A stretch of DNA of 8,074 bases from Bryobacterales bacterium (GCA_003132865.1 PKYZ01000447.1:1-8074); one strand, 5' to 3'. Shown: positions 1-6,475, numbered from the stretch's first letter. The notes: generated by a model from the letters alone, not told the origin. Program-made: numbers and translations.

Positions 1-481
1 TCGGCGAATCGTACCAGTCGTATGGGAAAAGCCGCGTCTTGGGCGCGCGCCCGGTCGTCAGCATCGATAGCCGCACGCGCCAATGCCCGAAGTTGGGGAA
101 CGCCACGATGGCCCGCCGTCCCACGCGTAGCATCTCCCGCAGCACCCGCAGCGGCTGCCGCGTCTCCTGCAGCGTCTGGCTCAGAATCACGTAATCGAAC
201 GCCTGGTCCGGATAATCGGCCAACCCATGGTCGATGTCGCCCTGATAGACCGACACGCCGCGGGCGATGGCGCGCTGCACCTTCGCGCCCGAAATCTCCA
301 CGCCGCGCGCATCCACCCCCTTGTTTTCCGCCAGCCATTCGAGCAGCTCGCCCTCGCCGCAGCCCAGGTCCAGCACCTTCGCGCCCTGCTCCACGATCTC
401 GCCGATAATGGCGTAATCGCTGCGCCCCAGTAACTCCCCCACGAACGGCTTGCCGTGCGGCTGCGAAGCGGCGGTCGTCAT
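1..481 (-). CDS. metW: MetW, methionine biosynthesis methyltransferase-fold protein (3' end outside window)
   Basis: The ATG at 481 overlaps the metX TGA (ATGA), so the two genes are read as one operon and are probably translationally coupled. About 160 residues are present and the C-terminus lies beyond the left edge; family members are usually around 200 residues. The reading shows a class I SAM-methyltransferase fold with motif [13 protein letters not shown] at about residues 36-47. It is followed by the MetW hallmarks [30 protein letters not shown] and [10 protein letters not shown]. In other bacteria MetW is encoded next to MetX and is linked to homoserine acyltransferase activity and methionine synthesis; its exact reaction is not firmly settled. 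No lesion is visible in this part. Identification is strong because both the motif string and the neighbour agree. Confidence 0.93.
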   Translation of the reverse strand, partial: MTTAASQPHGKPFVGELLGRSDYAIIGEIVEQGAKVLDLGCGEGELLEWLAENKGVDARGVEISGAKVQRAIARGVSVYQGDIDHGLADYPDQAFDYVILSQTLQETRQPLRVLREMLRVGRRAIVAFPNFGHWRVRLSMLTTGRAPKTRLFPYDWYDSP

Positions 482-1579
482 CCGGCTATCTTCTCATAGG
501 TGCTGGCCAGGAACCCGCGCACCAATTCGGTCTGCTCCCCCACGTCCACCAGAAACGCGTCGTGCCCGTAGTTGGACGGCAGTTCGCAATATGCCACATC
601 CACATTGCGGCTGCGTAGCGCGCGCACGATCTCCTGCGATTGATAGCTCGGATAAAGCCAATCCGAGCTGAAGCTGATCACCAGGAACCGCGCCTTGGCC
701 CGCTCGAACGCGGTCGCCAGCGAGCCGTTGGCGTTGGACAGATCGAAATAATCCATCGCCTTGGTGATATAGAGATAAGAGTTGGCGTCGAAGCGGCTGA
801 CGAACTCGTTGCCGCGATAGCGCAGGTAGCTTTCCACCTCGAAATCCACGTCGAAATCGTAGCCGAAGCTATTCTTGCCGCGCAGCCGCCGTCCAAACTT
901 CTCGCGCATCGAGTCGTCGCTCATGTAAGTGATGTGACCGACCATGCGCGCCACCGCCAGCCCCCGCGCGGGCGGCTTGCCGCCGTAATAATTGCCGTCG
1001 CTCCAGTCGGGATCGGCGATGATCGACCTGCCTGCCTACTTCGTTGAACGCGATCTGTTGCCGCGCAGTGGCGGCGATCGGAATCGTCGATACCACCGCG
1101 TCGGGATACGATACCGCCCATTCGAGCGCCGCCATCCCGCCCATGGAGCCGCCCGAAAGGCTGAGCAGCCGCGGGATGCCCAGATGATCGATCAGCATCT
1201 TCTGCAGCCGCACCATGTCGCGAATGGTGATCACCGGAAACGACATGGCATACGGACAGCCCGTGGCGGGGTTGATGGACGCGGGTCCCGTCGTGCCGCG
1301 GCAACCGCCCAGCACGTTCGAACAGATGACGAAATACTTGTTGGTGTCGAACGCCTTGCCCGGCCCGATCATGTTGTCCCACCAGCCCGGCTTCCCGGTC
1401 TCCGGACTGACGCCGGCGGCATGCGCATCGCCGGAAAACGCGTGCAGGATCAGGATGGCGTTGCTCTTCTGCGCGTTCAGCGCGCCATACGTCTCGTAGG
1501 CCACCTCCACCGGCGCCAGCGTGGCGCCGCCATCCAGGGAAATGGAGTCGAACCGGACGACATGGGCCTCAACAATCAT
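478..1579 (-). pseudogene. metX: Homoserine O-acetyltransferase MetX, interrupted by a 1-bp frameshift
   Basis: MetX transfers an acetyl group from acetyl-CoA to L-homoserine, the first committed step of the direct-sulfhydrylation route to methionine. It is a cytoplasmic alpha/beta-hydrolase fold enzyme. From the ATG at 1579 the reading contains [22 protein letters not shown] and the nucleophile elbow GGSMGG (Ser145), up to ...AFNEVGRQ (residue 184). It then runs into a wrong frame that stops at 869. The expected continuation ([16 protein letters not shown], then [10 protein letters not shown] and NYGHDAF) is in the next frame and ends at 478. The catalytic Asp (codon 663-661) and His (564-562) are in this second part, so neither fragment alone could be active. 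Removing one base, best placed at 1026 (+ strand A), restores a 366-residue protein of normal family length. Either the gene is dead or the base is a sequence error; the downstream part shows no further decay. The start has no obvious Shine-Dalgarno, but a promoter-like motif lies 14 nt upstream. Confidence 0.9.
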
Positions 1580-1593
1580 GGCGGGGAACTTTC

Positions 1594-1602
1594 ATGATAG
1601 CA
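1594..1602 (-). promoter_or_regulatory. Candidate extended -10 promoter of metX
   Basis: On the minus strand TGCTATCAT (followed by GAA) lies with its last base 14 nt before the metX ATG. It fits an extended -10 element (TGn plus a TATAAT-like hexamer). No good -35 is visible at normal spacing. Transcription from it would leave a very short leader, consistent with the missing Shine-Dalgarno. A nearly identical string precedes the kinase gene at 2358-2366. The promoter role is inferred from sequence only. Confidence 0.35.
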
Positions 1603-1648
1603 ATGTCCGGGTTAGGCCTTGATCGTCCAAAAAGGTAAAACCGCCATC

Positions 1649-1940
1649 CTACGCGGAGCGCAGTTGGTCTAGTTCTGTAGTGGCCATACCTCGCAGGGCG
1701 GCGAGACCCCGCTTCACTGTGTGCCAGATCAGCGTCTCGTCGACGGTTTCATATTCGTGCCGGTAGACGTTATCGGCCGCCGCAACCGCAACCCAGTCAA
1801 TTTCACCGTGCCGGTCCCTGATCTCCGCTGGGAGCCTCCGCGACGAAAGCTGCGAAGTCGATTTTCGCCGTGAATTCTGCGATCGCGTCGATATTATCCA
1901 CAATGTCCCGCAAGCGCTGTGCCGGGTTCTTAGAAGGCAT
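1649..1940 (-). pseudogene. hepT: HepT-like RNase toxin (DUF86 family), internally deleted and frameshifted
   Basis: HepT-type toxins are small alpha-helical HEPN ribonucleases neutralised by a partner MntA nucleotidyltransferase. The ATG at 1940 overlaps the end of the nucleotidyltransferase gene by 11 nt, the usual arrangement. The first frame gives MPSKNPAQRLRDIVDNIDAI and ...FTAKIDFAAFVAE, a typical HepT N-terminus, but stops at 1803. The second half of the family (LPAEIRDRHGEIDWVAVA, then NVYRHEYETVDETLIWHTV) follows in another frame, ending at 1649. Near 1835-1841 roughly 25-30 residues, where the family has its central IGEA-type helix, are missing and the frame changes. The RX4-HXY catalytic motif is also changed: the usual Arg position holds Asp (DNVYRHEY), although His and Tyr remain. 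The toxin is therefore very probably inactive. The family call is confident; the exact size of the deletion is an estimate from memory of the family. Confidence 0.82.
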
Positions 1941-2244
1941 ACACGGCATCGCGCAGAATGCCATCGCGAAGCAGCGACTTCAGGGTCCTGCGGTTCACCA
2001 CATCTCCGGCGCCATCGAGAATCTCATTGACATAGATCTTTAGCCGGGCATACTCGAAGATCCCCATCGGTTGGTCCGGATCCAGTTCCACCGGCACGTC
2101 GATATCGCTGTCTGTTCGAGCTTCGCTGCGCGCCACGGAACCGAACACTGCGGCATGCGATACACCCAACCGCCGCAGCTCGCTTTCGTGATTCCGTAGC
2201 GTCTCCAGGACATCATCCAAAGTGCCGGCCATCATCCTACGCAC
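1930..2244 (-). CDS. mntA: MntA-like minimal nucleotidyltransferase antitoxin
   Basis: This is a small Pol-beta-fold nucleotidyltransferase of 104 residues, normal for the family. It carries the signature GSX10DXD as FGSVARSEARTDSDID (Gly35-Ser36 ... Asp47 and Asp49), followed by a conserved acidic residue in VELDP. Characterised members inactivate their HepT partner by adding AMP groups to a tyrosine in the toxin's HXY motif. The start is not certain. A GTG at 2244 has a well-placed GAGG (2255-2252, 7 nt before it), whereas the ATGATG at 2235/2232 has only an AGG directly against it; I favour GTG. The adjacent hepT is broken, so this appears to be an orphan antitoxin. The gene shows no frameshift or missing key residue. 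Confidence 0.88.
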   Translation of the reverse strand: MRRMMAGTLDDVLETLRNHESELRRLGVSHAAVFGSVARSEARTDSDIDVPVELDPDQPMGIFEYARLKIYVNEILDGAGDVVNRRTLKSLLRDGILRDAVYAF

Positions 2245-2285
2245 GAGTTTACCTCAATACCGGCGCTCCGACGACCATTCAGGTA

Positions 2286-2306
2286 GGACAGGCCTCCGGC
2301 CTGTCC
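2286..2306. repeat. CAGGCC-type hairpin repeat, copy 1
   Basis: Arms GGACAGGCC (2286-2294) and GGCCTGTCC (2298-2306) form a perfect 9-bp stem with a TCC loop. The 14 bases from 2284 to 2297 are identical to 4980-4993, and a related hairpin lies at 5810-5826. Such short palindromes are dispersed in some acidobacterial genomes (from memory). There is no T-run after either arm, so it is not a classical intrinsic terminator. It lies between the divergent mntA and kinase genes. Confidence 0.8.
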
Positions 2307-2339
2307 GAAACACAACCCCAGCCCCCAGCCCTTGGCCCC

Positions 2340-2356
2340 GGCGCGCAGAGCGCGCC
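2340..2356. repeat. GC-only inverted repeat upstream of the kinase
   Basis: GGCGCGC (2340-2346), loop AGA, GCGCGCC (2350-2356): a perfect 7-bp inverted repeat ending 1 nt before the candidate -10 region and 21 nt before the kinase start. Its position overlaps where a -35 region would lie, so it could be an operator or a local hairpin. The role is inference. Confidence 0.5.
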
Positions 2357-2357
2357 C

Positions 2358-2366
2358 TGCTATCCT
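2358..2366 (+). promoter_or_regulatory. Candidate extended -10 promoter of the kinase-glucanase operon
   Basis: TGCTATCCT, followed by GAA, ends 11 nt before the kinase ATG. It matches the string in front of metX at 11 of 12 positions (TGCTATC, then A or C, then TGAA). No convincing -35 hexamer is seen, and there is no Shine-Dalgarno before the ATG, so a nearly leaderless transcript would be expected. Prediction from sequence only. Confidence 0.4.
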
Positions 2367-2377
2367 GAATAAGCGCC

Positions 2378-4969
2378 ATGGACGCCCCCGTTCAATCCCA
2401 AACGGCCACCGTCGTAATCCCGCCGGCCCAATCGCACCCCGCCCCGTCCACCCCCGATGAAGGTCGCTTCGTGCCCGGCACGCTGGTCGCCGGGCGCTAC
2501 CGCATCATCTCGCTGCTGGGCCGCGGCGGCATGGGCGAAGTCTACCGCGCCACCGATCTGACGCTGTCGCAACCCGTCGCCCTCAAGTTCCTGCCCGACT
2601 CCGGTCCCGACCACCAGCGCTCCCTCGAGCGCTTCCACAGCGAGGTCCGCATCGCCCGCCAAGTCTCGCATCCCAACGTCTGCCGCGTCTACGACGTCGG
2701 CGAAGCGGACGGCATGCCCTACATCTCCATGGAGTACGTGGATGGGGAGGACCTGGCGTCGCTGCTCCAGCGCATCGGGCGTCTGCCCGCCGACAAGGCG
2801 CTGGAGATCGCCCGCAAGATCTGCGCGGGCGTGGCCGCGGCGCACGATAAGGGCGTCATCCATCGCGACCTGAAGCCCGCCAACATCATGCTCGACCGGC
2901 GCGGCAACGTGGTGGTGATGGACTTCGGCCTGGCCGCCGTCGCCGACCAGTTGCGCGGCTCCGAAGCGCGCAGCGGCACGCCCGCCTACATGGCGCCCGA
3001 GCAGTTGCGCGGCGAACAGGTCACGGCCAAGAGCGACATCTACGCGCTCGGCATGGTGTTGTACGAGATCTTCACCGGCAAGCGCGCCTACGAAGCCGCC
3101 ACCATGGCCGACCTGATCCGGCTGCAGGAGCGCGCCCAGATCACCAGCATGTCGTCCATCGCGGCCGAGATCGACCCCGCTGTCGAGAAAGCCATTCGCC
3201 GCTGCCTGGATCCCGATCCCGCCAAGCGCCCTGCGAGCGCGCTGATGGTGGCCGCCGCGCTGCCGGGCGGCGATCCGCTGGCCGCTGCCCTGGCGGCTGG
3301 TGAGACGCCGTCTCCCGACTTGGTGGCCGCATCCGGTGAGACCGAAGGGCTGCCCCTAAAGAAATCCGTGCCACTGGCCTTGGCGCTCGCCGCCCTGATT
3401 ATCGCCGTGCCATTGGTGCGCACCAATGTCGAGTTGCACAGCCTGGTGCCCTTCGAGCTTTCGCCGGATGCCCTGGCGGCCAAGGTTCGCGAGCATGCCG
3501 CGGCATTCGGCTATACGGCGCTGCCCGCCGACAAGAAATACGACTTGCACTGGGATTGGGACGCCATCTTCGATGCGCGTAAGCACGTCAAGACCGCGGA
3601 CGAAGCCCGCCGCTGGTTTCAAGCGGAGTCGCCGCTACGCCTCGGCTATCGCGAGAGTCCGCTGCCGCTCATCTCCCTGCCGGATGGCGAGATCACCGAA
3701 ACTCGCCCCGCGCCCATCATCTCGGGCATGATCGAAGCGTGGGTCAATAGCAAAGGGGAACTGCGGTTTTTCCAGGCCGCTCCACCTCAAGTGGATCGCT
3801 CCCCGGCCGCGCGCGAAGTCGATGTGCAGGCAATTTCCCGCGCCATTGGCTTCGATATATCCCAGTGGCCGGAGACCACGCCCAGATTCACGCCTTTGTA
3901 CGCCTTCGACTGGCAGAAGGCTTGGAAAGGACAGCACGCCACGCTGCATACCGATCTCATCGTGCAAGCCGCGGCCTGGCACGGGAAGATCAATGACCTG
4001 CAGGTGCTCTCGCCCTGGTCGAAGGCCTGGCATCAACCGGAGTCGTTCGCCAGCTCCTGGAGGTTTTCGGCGCGCACACTGGTAGAGAAAGGCACCTACG
4101 CGCTGATGTTCCTGTTCTCCGCGTTCATGGCGGCGCGCAATCTGCGTGCAGGTCGTGGCGACCGGCGCGGCGCCTGGCGCCTGGCGATGGCGATCTTGAT
4201 CCTTGCCGCCGCGGTCTGGGTGTGTTCTGCGCACTGGGTCGTCGACATATCGATGATCACCATCTTCGTCACGAATGCCGCGAACTGGTTCATGTCGGCG
4301 GCCATGATCTGGTTGCTTTACATCGCGCTCGAGCCGGCCGTGCGCGCGCGCTGGCCGCATGCGATCTTAACGTGGAGCCGTGTGCTGGCTGGCCGCTGGC
4401 AGGACGCCCAGGTGGGCGCGCATGTGCTCTATGGCGCGCTGGTCGGTCTGATCATCACGGCCTTCTTTCTGGCCGCCCAGTGGTTCCAGCTTCGCCAGGG
4501 ATCCATTGGTGCGGCGACCGGCGAGAGTGTCGGCGTCAGCACACGCTATTGGATAGCCGATATCCTGAGCAGGGCAAACAATGCCGCCGAGTTTGGACTG
4601 GTCGTCGTGTTCGCGATTTTCTGCTTCCGCGCGGTTCTCCGAAAGGATTGGATCGCGTCTGTGGCGGCGGCGGTGCTCTTCACGCTAGCGGAAAGCGACG
4701 CCTGGCAGGGGAATATCCTCGATTTCCTGTTTTTTCTGGTGATCTTCGCGCTTTTGGTGTTCGTCCTGCTGCGCCTCGGTCTGGTATCCACCATGGCGGC
4801 CATTTTCTTCGTCAACTCTCTACTCCGAACCCCCGGCGCGCAAGGGCTGACCAAACCATACGAGTCGGCCGTGGTGATCTACCCCGCGCTGGCGCTGGCC
4901 ATCGTGATTTGGGCATTCTGGCGCACCTCGGGCCACCAGCTAATGACCGTACCGACGGAGGACCATTGA
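2378..4969 (+). CDS. Transmembrane Ser/Thr protein kinase with large multi-pass C-terminal half
   Basis: This is an 863-residue membrane kinase. The N-terminal catalytic domain (about residues 40-300) is complete: glycine loop GRGGMGEVY (48-56), VALK with Lys70, HRDLKPAN (162-169, catalytic Asp164), DFG (182-184) and GTPAYMAPE (200-208). This is the PknB/Hanks-type eukaryotic-like kinase pattern, so phosphorylation of Ser/Thr in cytoplasmic proteins is expected. A hydrophobic segment at about 332-349 is followed by a soluble region of about 220 residues. Some seven hydrophobic stretches then lie between about 573 and 854 and include ALEPAVRARWPHAILTWSR. Similar C-terminal membrane domains recur in acidobacterial kinases (from memory); their ligand or function is unknown to me. 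Topology was read by eye. No Shine-Dalgarno precedes the ATG. The stop overlaps the start of the glucanase gene, so both are one operon. The domain call is sure; the signal sensed is unknown. Confidence 0.95.
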   Translation: MDAPVQSQTATVVIPPAQSHPAPSTPDEGRFVPGTLVAGRYRIISLLGRGGMGEVYRATDLTLSQPVALKFLPDSGPDHQRSLERFHSEVRIARQVSHPNVCRVYDVGEADGMPYISMEYVDGEDLASLLQRIGRLPADKALEIARKICAGVAAAHDKGVIHRDLKPANIMLDRRGNVVVMDFGLAAVADQLRGSEARSGTPAYMAPEQLRGEQVTAKSDIYALGMVLYEIFTGKRAYEAATMADLIRLQERAQITSMSSIAAEIDPAVEKAIRRCLDPDPAKRPASALMVAAALPGGDPLAAALAAGETPSPDLVAASGETEGLPLKKSVPLALALAALIIAVPLVRTNVELHSLVPFELSPDALAAKVREHAAAFGYTALPADKKYDLHWDWDAIFDARKHVKTADEARRWFQAESPLRLGYRESPLPLISLPDGEITETRPAPIISGMIEAWVNSKGELRFFQAAPPQVDRSPAAREVDVQAISRAIGFDISQWPETTPRFTPLYAFDWQKAWKGQHATLHTDLIVQAAAWHGKINDLQVLSPWSKAWHQPESFASSWRFSARTLVEKGTYALMFLFSAFMAARNLRAGRGDRRGAWRLAMAILILAAAVWVCSAHWVVDISMITIFVTNAANWFMSAAMIWLLYIALEPAVRARWPHAILTWSRVLAGRWQDAQVGAHVLYGALVGLIITAFFLAAQWFQLRQGSIGAATGESVGVSTRYWIADILSRANNAAEFGLVVVFAIFCFRAVLRKDWIASVAAAVLFTLAESDAWQGNILDFLFFLVIFALLVFVLLRLGLVSTMAAIFFVNSLLRTPGAQGLTKPYESAVVIYPALALAIVIWAFWRTSGHQLMTVPTEDH
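4957..4961 (+). promoter_or_regulatory. Strong ribosome binding site for the GH16 gene
   Basis: GGAGG lies inside the last codons of the kinase gene, 7 nt before the ATG at 4969. It fixes the glucanase start and supports translational coupling through the TGATG overlap. Confidence 0.75.
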
Positions 4970-5784
4970 TGAATTACAGTAGGACAGGCCTCCTGGCCTG
5001 TCTACCCGCCGCCATCTGTTGCATCGCCCTGCTGCCTTCTGCCGCAGCGCAGGATCGCCAGTTGGTGTGGAGTGACGAATTCAACGGCGCGCCGGGCTCG
5101 CCGCCCGATCCGGCCAAATGGGTGTATGATCTCGGCGGCAACGGATGGGGTAATCAAGAGCTGGAAGTCTACACGGACAACCGTGCCAATTCTCATCTGG
5201 ATGGCCAGGGCCACCTGGCGATTCAGGCGCTCCAGCCCACGCCGGGCAAGTTCACCTCGGCCCGGCTGAAGACCCAAGGCACGTTCGCCTTCGAGTATGG
5301 GCGCGTGGAGGCGCGCATCCGGATTCCCTACGGGCAGGGCATCTGGCCGGCCTTCTGGATGCTCGGCGCCGACGTGAAGCGCAAGGGATGGCCCGCCTGC
5401 GGCGAGATCGACATCATGGAGAACATCGGCCGCGAGCCGGATACCGTACATGGCACCGTCCACGGCCCGGGCTATTCGGGCGCCAACGGCATCGGCAAGC
5501 CGTTCCAAATTGCGGCCGGGCGGTTCACCGACGATTATCATATCTACGCCGTCGAGTGGACGCCGGAGCGCATCGACTTCCTGGTGGATGGCCAAAGCTA
5601 TCACACCGTCGCGCCCGCCTCTTTGCCGGCCGGGACCAAATGGGTGTACGACCATCCCTTCTTCCTGATCCTCAACGTGGCCGTCGGCGGTGGATGGCCC
5701 CACAATCCGGATGAGACCAGCGTGTTCCCGCAAACCATGCTGGTGGATTACGTGCGCGTCTATCGGCGCGAGGGGGCGCCTTGA
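4969..5784 (+). CDS. Secreted GH16 family beta-glucanase (laminarinase-like)
   Basis: This 271-residue protein has an N-terminal signal peptide: a short positive start, the hydrophobic stretch AAICCIALLPS, and a likely cleavage site at AAA-QD after residue 27. The rest is a complete GH16 jelly-roll domain: LVWSDEFNG, NGWGNQELEVYT, YGRVEARIRI, GIWPAFWML and the catalytic motif EIDIMEN. In that motif Glu146 is the expected nucleophile, Asp148 the assisting residue and Glu151 the acid/base. It ends with VDYVRVYRR, typical of the family. The EIDIMEN form fits beta-1,3-glucan (laminarin) hydrolysis outside the cytoplasm, but the precise substrate cannot be read from sequence. The start is fixed by GGAGG at 4957-4961 and the 1-nt overlap with the kinase stop. 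Codons 5-11 of the signal peptide are made from a copy of a dispersed hairpin repeat. Confidence 0.95.
   Translation: MNYSRTGLLACLPAAICCIALLPSAAAQDRQLVWSDEFNGAPGSPPDPAKWVYDLGGNGWGNQELEVYTDNRANSHLDGQGHLAIQALQPTPGKFTSARLKTQGTFAFEYGRVEARIRIPYGQGIWPAFWMLGADVKRKGWPACGEIDIMENIGREPDTVHGTVHGPGYSGANGIGKPFQIAAGRFTDDYHIYAVEWTPERIDFLVDGQSYHTVAPASLPAGTKWVYDHPFFLILNVAVGGGWPHNPDETSVFPQTMLVDYVRVYRREGAP
4980..5005. repeat. CAGGCC-type hairpin repeat, copy 2, inside signal-peptide coding sequence
   Basis: Arms GACAGGCC (4983-4990) and GGCCTGTC (4995-5002) flank a TCCT loop; GTA and TAC extend the stem around one bulged G. The first 14 bases (4980-4993) equal 2284-2297. The repeat lies entirely in the GH16 open reading frame, where it encodes RTGLLACL of the signal peptide. 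Confidence 0.8.
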
Positions 5785-5849
5785 GAGCCGGGCGGCCTGG
5801 GAGGCCACCGCAGGCCGAGGGCCTGCCCCACGCAGTGAAATCTTCGGTG
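5785..5849. other. Convergent intergenic region with paired hairpins
   Basis: Between the GH16 stop and the vapC stop lie two hairpins. The first is GGCCT (5794-5798), loop GGG, AGGCC (5802-5806). The second is a perfect 7-bp stem, GCAGGCC (5810-5816) and GGCCTGC (5820-5826), with a GAG loop. It shares the CAGGCC...GGCCTG core with the repeats at 2286 and 4983. Its place between convergent genes suits a bidirectional transcription stop or a mere repeat; no U-tract is present, so a terminator role is weak inference. Confidence 0.55.
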
Positions 5850-6224
5850 TCACCACAAGGCGCGGGAGTAATTGTCGCGAATTCGCTCGTCTTTCGTGAC
5901 CAGCGGAGCGCCGGCCGCCTTGGCGTTCGCCACGATCAGCCGGTCGAATGGATCGCGCGTCCAGCCCTCGGTCAGTGCCTGGTCCACGATAGTCCGGAAT
6001 GGCAAATCGCAAACGCGCAGACCGATGCCGGCGGCCAGCGCGGATATCAGCTTGGATGCAGTCGGCTTCAACCGGCCGATTTCGTGAAGAAACTCCAGTT
6101 CCAGGACGGCGGCAGCGGAGACCAGCACATCGTCGCGATCGATGGCCTTGCGTGCCGCTACTCCGAGTCTGTTCACCTCGCCGGCGGCAATATAGATGAG
6201 AACATGAGTATCCAGGTAAATCAC
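5850..6224 (-). CDS. vapC: VapC-type PIN-domain toxin ribonuclease
   Basis: PIN-domain toxins cleave RNA (often tRNA) using a cluster of acidic residues and Mg2+. Here the expected acids are visible: Asp in IYLDTH at the N-terminus, Glu in VLELEF, Asp in RDPFDRLIVA and Asp in TKDERI. From GTG 6224 the protein is 124 residues, normal for VapC. Start choice: GTG 6224 overlaps the antitoxin TGA as GTGA, has GGAA 5 nt upstream and gives the family-typical MIYLDTH. An ATG at 6239 in the same frame would add five residues and overlap the antitoxin by 19 nt; a TTG at 6251 is less likely. The gene is complete and follows its antitoxin in one operon. The RNA target is unknown. Confidence 0.9.
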   Translation of the reverse strand: MIYLDTHVLIYIAAGEVNRLGVAARKAIDRDDVLVSAAAVLELEFLHEIGRLKPTASKLISALAAGIGLRVCDLPFRTIVDQALTEGWTRDPFDRLIVANAKAAGAPLVTKDERIRDNYSRALW

Positions 6225-6448
6225 TTCAGTTCCGACCATTCGCTGGACCAATCCATGCCAATGATATCGTCGGGGTCGCCAACGAATACGGACCGCTTCT
6301 TAAGCCGGGCCAGTTTGCTGGTGGGCTTCTCCACAACGATTCTGAGCACGACCCCCTTGCGGATAACCTCCACGGGCAAGCCAGTCTCGATGACCTCGTC
6401 CAGGATTCGATAGACGTTCTCCCGCAACTTCGAAGCAGTAACCGCCAT
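6221..6448 (-). CDS. Phd/YefM-type antitoxin of the VapC module
   Basis: This 75-residue protein begins MAVTASKLRENVYRILDEV, the N-terminal DNA-binding pattern of the Phd/YefM antitoxin fold. GLPVEVIRKGVVLRIV follows, then a polar tail ending WSSEWSELK that would wrap the PIN toxin. It should neutralise the downstream VapC and bind its own promoter. The ATG at 6448 is chosen because GGAGG (minus strand 6458-6454) sits 5 nt before it; an in-frame ATG at 6478 would add ten residues, but these overlap the promoter. The stop overlaps the vapC start. All features look intact. Confidence 0.88.
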   Translation of the reverse strand: MAVTASKLRENVYRILDEVIETGLPVEVIRKGVVLRIVVEKPTSKLARLKKRSVFVGDPDDIIGMDWSSEWSELK

Positions 6449-6466
6449 AGCATCCTCCACTCGATC

Positions 6467-6475
6467 ATCATACCA
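6467..6475 (-). promoter_or_regulatory. Candidate extended -10 of the antitoxin-vapC operon
   Basis: On the minus strand TGGTATGAT (6475-6467) fits an extended -10 (TGn plus TATGAT) 18 nt before the antitoxin ATG. The -35 position is poor, as is common with extended -10 promoters. Direct repeats and a palindrome lie immediately upstream. Confidence 0.4.

Noticed and set aside
640..1597. Long plus-strand open frames opposite metX (for example 992-1597)
   Set aside because: They are antisense shadows of a high-GC gene. Their Arg/His-rich translation shows no family features, while the minus strand reads clearly as MetX.
2286..2306. Rho-independent terminator for mntA or the kinase
   Set aside because: The hairpin lies upstream of both divergent genes, and neither side has a T-run.
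3635..4360. Long minus-strand open frame (241 codons) inside the kinase gene
   Set aside because: It lies entirely opposite the conserved kinase membrane half, with an Arg/Gly/His-rich composition typical of antisense frames in GC-rich DNA.
4222..4968. Upstream extension of the GH16 frame into the kinase gene, which would make a 520-residue protein
   Set aside because: The extension is out of frame with the kinase and low in sense. A GGAGG, an ATG and a signal peptide mark the true start at 4969.
5002..6012. 336-codon minus-strand open frame opposite the GH16 gene and the vapC end
   Set aside because: It spans a well-supported plus-strand gene and an intergenic hairpin, and shows no recognisable domain.
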